A DNA stretch of 8,207 nucleotides from Marinospirillum sp. (GTDB taxonomy: Bacteria > Pseudomonadota > Gammaproteobacteria > Pseudomonadales > Halomonadaceae): NCBI GenBank assembly GCA_007116865.1, contig SKHR01000122.1:1-8207 (forward strand). Reading direction: 5' to 3'. The position numbers and the translations under genes are program-made. Within the stretch, counting starts at the first letter, position 1. The number at the start of each line of letters is the position of its first letter. Positions 5,823-8,207 of this stretch are shown here, piece by piece. The notes beneath the pieces are model-generated. The model searched no databases, was not told the origin of the DNA, and worked only from the letters and a program-made list of their open reading frames with translations.

Positions 5823-5851
5823 TTTATAACGCAGCCCTTCTCAGCACGCAA
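5823..5851 (-). promoter_or_regulatory. Sigma70-type promoter of recN
   Basis: On the minus strand the -35 is TTGCGT (5846-5851) and the -10 is TATAAA (5823-5828), separated by exactly 17 bp. The predicted start is near 5816, giving a leader of about 33 nt to the ATG at 5783. A second TATAAA lies 11 bp further downstream inside the candidate LexA site. Confidence 0.6.
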
Positions 5852-5891
5852 GTGGATCTTCATTCAATCACAGGATTTTCTTAAAACAGCC

Positions 5892-5920
5892 CTTGAAACC
5901 CAGGCCAGACGCCCTCATTG
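5892..5920 (+). promoter_or_regulatory. Sigma32 heat-shock promoter of grpE-dnaK
   Basis: CTTGAAA at 5892-5898 is an exact copy of the sigma32 -35 core. After a 14-bp spacer comes CCTCATTG (5913-5920), close to the -10 consensus CCCCATNT. Expected initiation near 5927 leaves about 60 nt of leader before grpE. grpE and dnaK are classical RpoH targets. The in-frame upstream extension of grpE to 5893 would start inside this element, so it is not translated. Confidence 0.78.
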
Positions 5921-5985
5921 AGTCAAACACTGGTTGCATTGAACCAACAAACGGGCAAAGACAGTCCAGCGTTATGGAGTCAGAT

Positions 5986-6591
5986 ATGAATAAAGAAGAG
6001 GCGCTTCAGGCTCAGGAAGCCGAACCGGCAAACCCAGAGACCCAACCCGAGGCTCCCCAGACAGCCGCAGAATCGACCCAGGAAATCTCAGTTGAGGAAG
6101 AAATTGCCGGGCTGAGTGCTCAGGTCGAAGGTTTGCAGCAAGAACTGGCCGATGCGCGTGACCAAATGTTGCGTGCCGCTGCCGAGGCACAAAATGTGCG
6201 TCGTCGTGCCGAGGCCGATGTTGAAAAGGCTCACAAGTTTGCATTAGAGAAGTTTTCTCGTGAACTCCTCCCGGTCGTCGACAGCCTTGAAAAGGCTTCC
6301 GAGGCCCTGGGTGATGTGGGCGAAGCCCAGAAAGAAGGGGTTGAAATGACCCTGCGCCTGCTGATGGCGACCCTGGAAAAATTCAACATCAAGCAGGTTG
6401 ATCCACAAGGGCAAGCGTTTGACCCCCAGTATCACGAAGCCATGACGATGGTGCCCAACCCCAGCCTTCCCGCCAACAGCGTGATGGATGTGCTGCAAAA
6501 GGGTTACACCCTCAATGAACGCCTGCTGCGCCCTGCAATGGTGGTGGTTGCCACTGGCGGCGAAGCAAAAAAGATCGATGAAACCGCTTGA
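5986..6591 (+). CDS. grpE: Nucleotide exchange factor GrpE (Hsp70 cofactor)
   Basis: GrpE drives ADP release from DnaK and acts as a thermosensor in the Hsp70 cycle. The protein is 201 residues (197 in E. coli). It opens with an acidic, disordered Glu/Ala/Pro/Gln-rich tail (about 1-38), followed by a long dimerising helix (38-100) containing LRAAAEAQNVRRRAE. The beta-domain ends with the family signature VLQKGYTLNERLLRPAMV (169-186). The ATG at 5986 is chosen because TGGAG ends 6 nt upstream. ATG 5974 overlaps that Shine-Dalgarno, and 5893 lies inside the promoter. It is followed by dnaK after 55 bp with no terminator, so the two are probably co-transcribed from the heat-shock promoter. It is divergent from recN. 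Confidence 0.96.
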   Translation: MNKEEALQAQEAEPANPETQPEAPQTAAESTQEISVEEEIAGLSAQVEGLQQELADARDQMLRAAAEAQNVRRRAEADVEKAHKFALEKFSRELLPVVDSLEKASEALGDVGEAQKEGVEMTLRLLMATLEKFNIKQVDPQGQAFDPQYHEAMTMVPNPSLPANSVMDVLQKGYTLNERLLRPAMVVVATGGEAKKIDETA

Positions 6592-6646
6592 AAAAGCACT
6601 GAACCGCACACACTTATATTGACAGGTTATTTCTGGAGACAAGATT

Positions 6647-8207
6647 ATGGGACGTATTATTGGCATTGACTTGGGTACCACCAACTCCTGTTTGGCGGTA
6701 CTGGATGGCGACAAGCCAAAAGTCATCGAAAACGCCGAAGGCGGGCGCACCACGCCTTCCATCATCGCTTATACCGACGATGGCGAAACCCTGGTTGGAC
6801 AAAGCGCCAAGCGCCAGGCGGTGACCAACCCTGAAAACACCCTTTATGCGGTCAAGCGCTTGATCGGCCGCCGCTTTGACGAGGAAGTGGTACAAAAAGA
6901 CATCAAAATGGTGCCTTACAAGATCGTCAAGGCGGACAACAATGACGCTTGGGTTGAGGTCAAAGGCAAGAAAATTGCGCCACCTCAGGTGTCTGCCGAA
7001 GTCCTGAAGAAGATGAAGAAAACCGCTGAAGACTACCTGGGTGAGCCGGTCACCGAGGCGGTCATCACGGTGCCCGCTTACTTTAATGACAGCCAGCGTC
7101 AGGCGACCAAAGATGCTGGGCGTATCGCTGGGCTGGAAGTCAAGCGCATCATTAACGAGCCCACCGCTGCCGCACTGGCTTACGGCATGGACAAGTCACG
7201 TGGTGACAAAACCATCGCGGTTTATGACCTGGGTGGCGGTACCTTCGATATCTCCATCATCGAAGTAGCCGATGTTGATGGCGAAACCCAGTTTGAAGTA
7301 CTGGCCACCAATGGCGACACCTTCCTGGGTGGTGAAGACTTTGATCTGCGCCTGATCGACTACCTGGCAGAGGCCTTCAAGAAAGACAGTGGTATCGACC
7401 TGAAAGGCGATGCACTGGCCATGCAGCGTCTCAAAGAAGCCGCTGAAAAAGCTAAAATTGAGCTGTCTTCCAGCCAGCAGACGGATGTCAACCTGCCTTA
7501 TATCACGGCCGACCAAACCGGACCGAAACACCTGAACGTCAAGGTGACTCGTGCCAAGCTTGAAGCCCTGGTCGAGGATCTGATTGAACGTGCACTTGGC
7601 CCTTGCCGCACAGCGCTGCAGGATGCTGGGCTGTCAGCCTCTGACATTGATGATGTGATTCTGGTCGGTGGTCAGACTCGCATGCCCTTGGTTCAAACCA
7701 AGGTTGCTGAGTTCTTTGGTAAGGAAGCGCGCAAAGACGTGAACCCAGACGAAGCCGTGGCCGTCGGTGCTGCGATTCAAGGTGCGGTGCTGTCTGGCGA
7801 CGTGAAAGACGTGTTGCTGCTGGACGTCACCCCGCTGACGCTGGGCATTGAAACCATGGGCGGCGTGATGACTTCTTTGATCGAGAAGAACACCACAATT
7901 CCCACCAAGAAGTCACAGGTGTTCTCGACTGCTGAGGACAACCAGGGCGCGGTGACCATTCATGTGCTGCAGGGTGAGCGCAAGCAGGCCGGTCAAAACA
8001 AGTCACTGGGTCGCTTTGATCTGGCCGACATTCCACCGGCGCCACGCGGCGTTCCTCAGATCGAAGTCACCTTCGACCTGGATGCTAACGGTATTCTCAA
8101 TGTTTCCGCCAAGGACAAAGCCACTGGCAAACAGCAGTCGATCGTGATCAAGGCATCTTCCGGCCTGTCCGATGAAGAAATCGAGCAAATGGTCAAGGAT
8201 GCCGAAG
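6647..8207 (+). CDS. dnaK: Molecular chaperone DnaK (Hsp70), 3' end cut by the window
   Basis: DnaK is the ATP-driven Hsp70 chaperone that binds exposed hydrophobic peptides with DnaJ and GrpE. The 520 codons present cover the whole nucleotide-binding domain and the beta part of the substrate domain. The last 120 or so residues, the helical lid, lie beyond the edge. Visible motifs are IGIDLGTTNSC (5-15), Lys70 in VKRLIGRR, Glu171 in NEPTAAALAYG, DLGGGTFD (194-201, with Asp194, Thr199 and Asp201), VGGQTRMP (340-347) and the linker DVLLLDVTPLTLG (388-400). Numbering matches E. coli DnaK across the ATPase domain. The ATG at 6647 has TGGAG 8 nt upstream. No stop or frameshift is seen. It sits 55 bp after grpE, and dnaJ would be expected next. 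Confidence 0.98.
   Translation, partial: MGRIIGIDLGTTNSCLAVLDGDKPKVIENAEGGRTTPSIIAYTDDGETLVGQSAKRQAVTNPENTLYAVKRLIGRRFDEEVVQKDIKMVPYKIVKADNNDAWVEVKGKKIAPPQVSAEVLKKMKKTAEDYLGEPVTEAVITVPAYFNDSQRQATKDAGRIAGLEVKRIINEPTAAALAYGMDKSRGDKTIAVYDLGGGTFDISIIEVADVDGETQFEVLATNGDTFLGGEDFDLRLIDYLAEAFKKDSGIDLKGDALAMQRLKEAAEKAKIELSSSQQTDVNLPYITADQTGPKHLNVKVTRAKLEALVEDLIERALGPCRTALQDAGLSASDIDDVILVGGQTRMPLVQTKVAEFFGKEARKDVNPDEAVAVGAAIQGAVLSGDVKDVLLLDVTPLTLGIETMGGVMTSLIEKNTTIPTKKSQVFSTAEDNQGAVTIHVLQGERKQAGQNKSLGRFDLADIPPAPRGVPQIEVTFDLDANGILNVSAKDKATGKQQSIVIKASSGLSDEEIEQMVKDAE

Noticed and set aside
5893..5985. N-terminal extension of grpE by 31 codons from an upstream ATG
   Set aside because: It begins inside the sigma32 -35 element, has no Shine-Dalgarno and adds residues absent from GrpE proteins. 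ATG 5986 has TGGAG at ideal spacing.
6619..6652. Perfect TTGACA (6619-6624) as a separate dnaK promoter
   Set aside because: The only -10-like sequence at 17-18 bp (AGATTA/GATTAT) overlaps the dnaK start codon, so transcripts would begin inside the gene.
1..8207. CRISPR array, complete insertion sequence, tRNA or rRNA gene
   Set aside because: I saw no spaced direct repeats, transposase reading frame, or tRNA/rRNA signature other than the tRNA-like part of tmRNA.

Overview
The window is a conserved housekeeping block from a gammaproteobacterium, with an accessory toxin gene at its left edge. The assignment rests on the gene set and order (ssrA-smpB, ratA-rnfH, bamE, fur, recN, grpE-dnaK), which resembles the bamE/fur/recN/grpE/dnaK arrangement known from Pseudomonas-like gammaproteobacteria, and on a tmRNA tag (ANDDTYALAA) close to the E. 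coli tag. I cannot name a genus from sequence alone.

Layout, left to right. Positions 1-71 hold the open 3' tail of a gene that overlaps hipA, probably its antitoxin, though two frames are open. A HipA-family Ser/Thr kinase toxin follows (49-1317, +), with all catalytic motifs and a visibly more AT-rich composition than the rest. A short stretch of about 100 bp (1318-1418) has no assignable function. Next are a hairpin terminator (1419-1445) and the tmRNA gene ssrA (1489-1849, -), then its protein partner smpB (1938-2420, -). Divergent from smpB is the ratA-rnfH pair (+), whose end overlaps the stop of bamE (-). bamE is divergent from fur (+), and fur converges on recN (-) with a 1-bp gap. 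recN and the grpE-dnaK operon are transcribed divergently from a 202-bp control region. This region carries a sigma70-like recN promoter with a candidate LexA operator and a good sigma32-type heat-shock promoter for grpE. dnaK runs off the right edge after about 520 codons.

Most genes concern stress and quality control. SsrA-SmpB rescues stalled ribosomes, and GrpE-DnaK is the Hsp70 chaperone with its nucleotide-exchange factor. RecN is an SOS double-strand-break repair protein. BamE belongs to the outer-membrane protein assembly machine, and Fur regulates iron. RatA is a START-domain protein linked to ribosome association, and HipA is a translation-targeting kinase.

I see no undescribed system. 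The points most worth checking are the HipA module lying just beyond the 3' end of ssrA (a well-known island integration site), a Fur protein with no cysteine at all, and the recN operator. Several gene starts were moved to internal ATGs on Shine-Dalgarno evidence (ratA, rnfH, recN, grpE).
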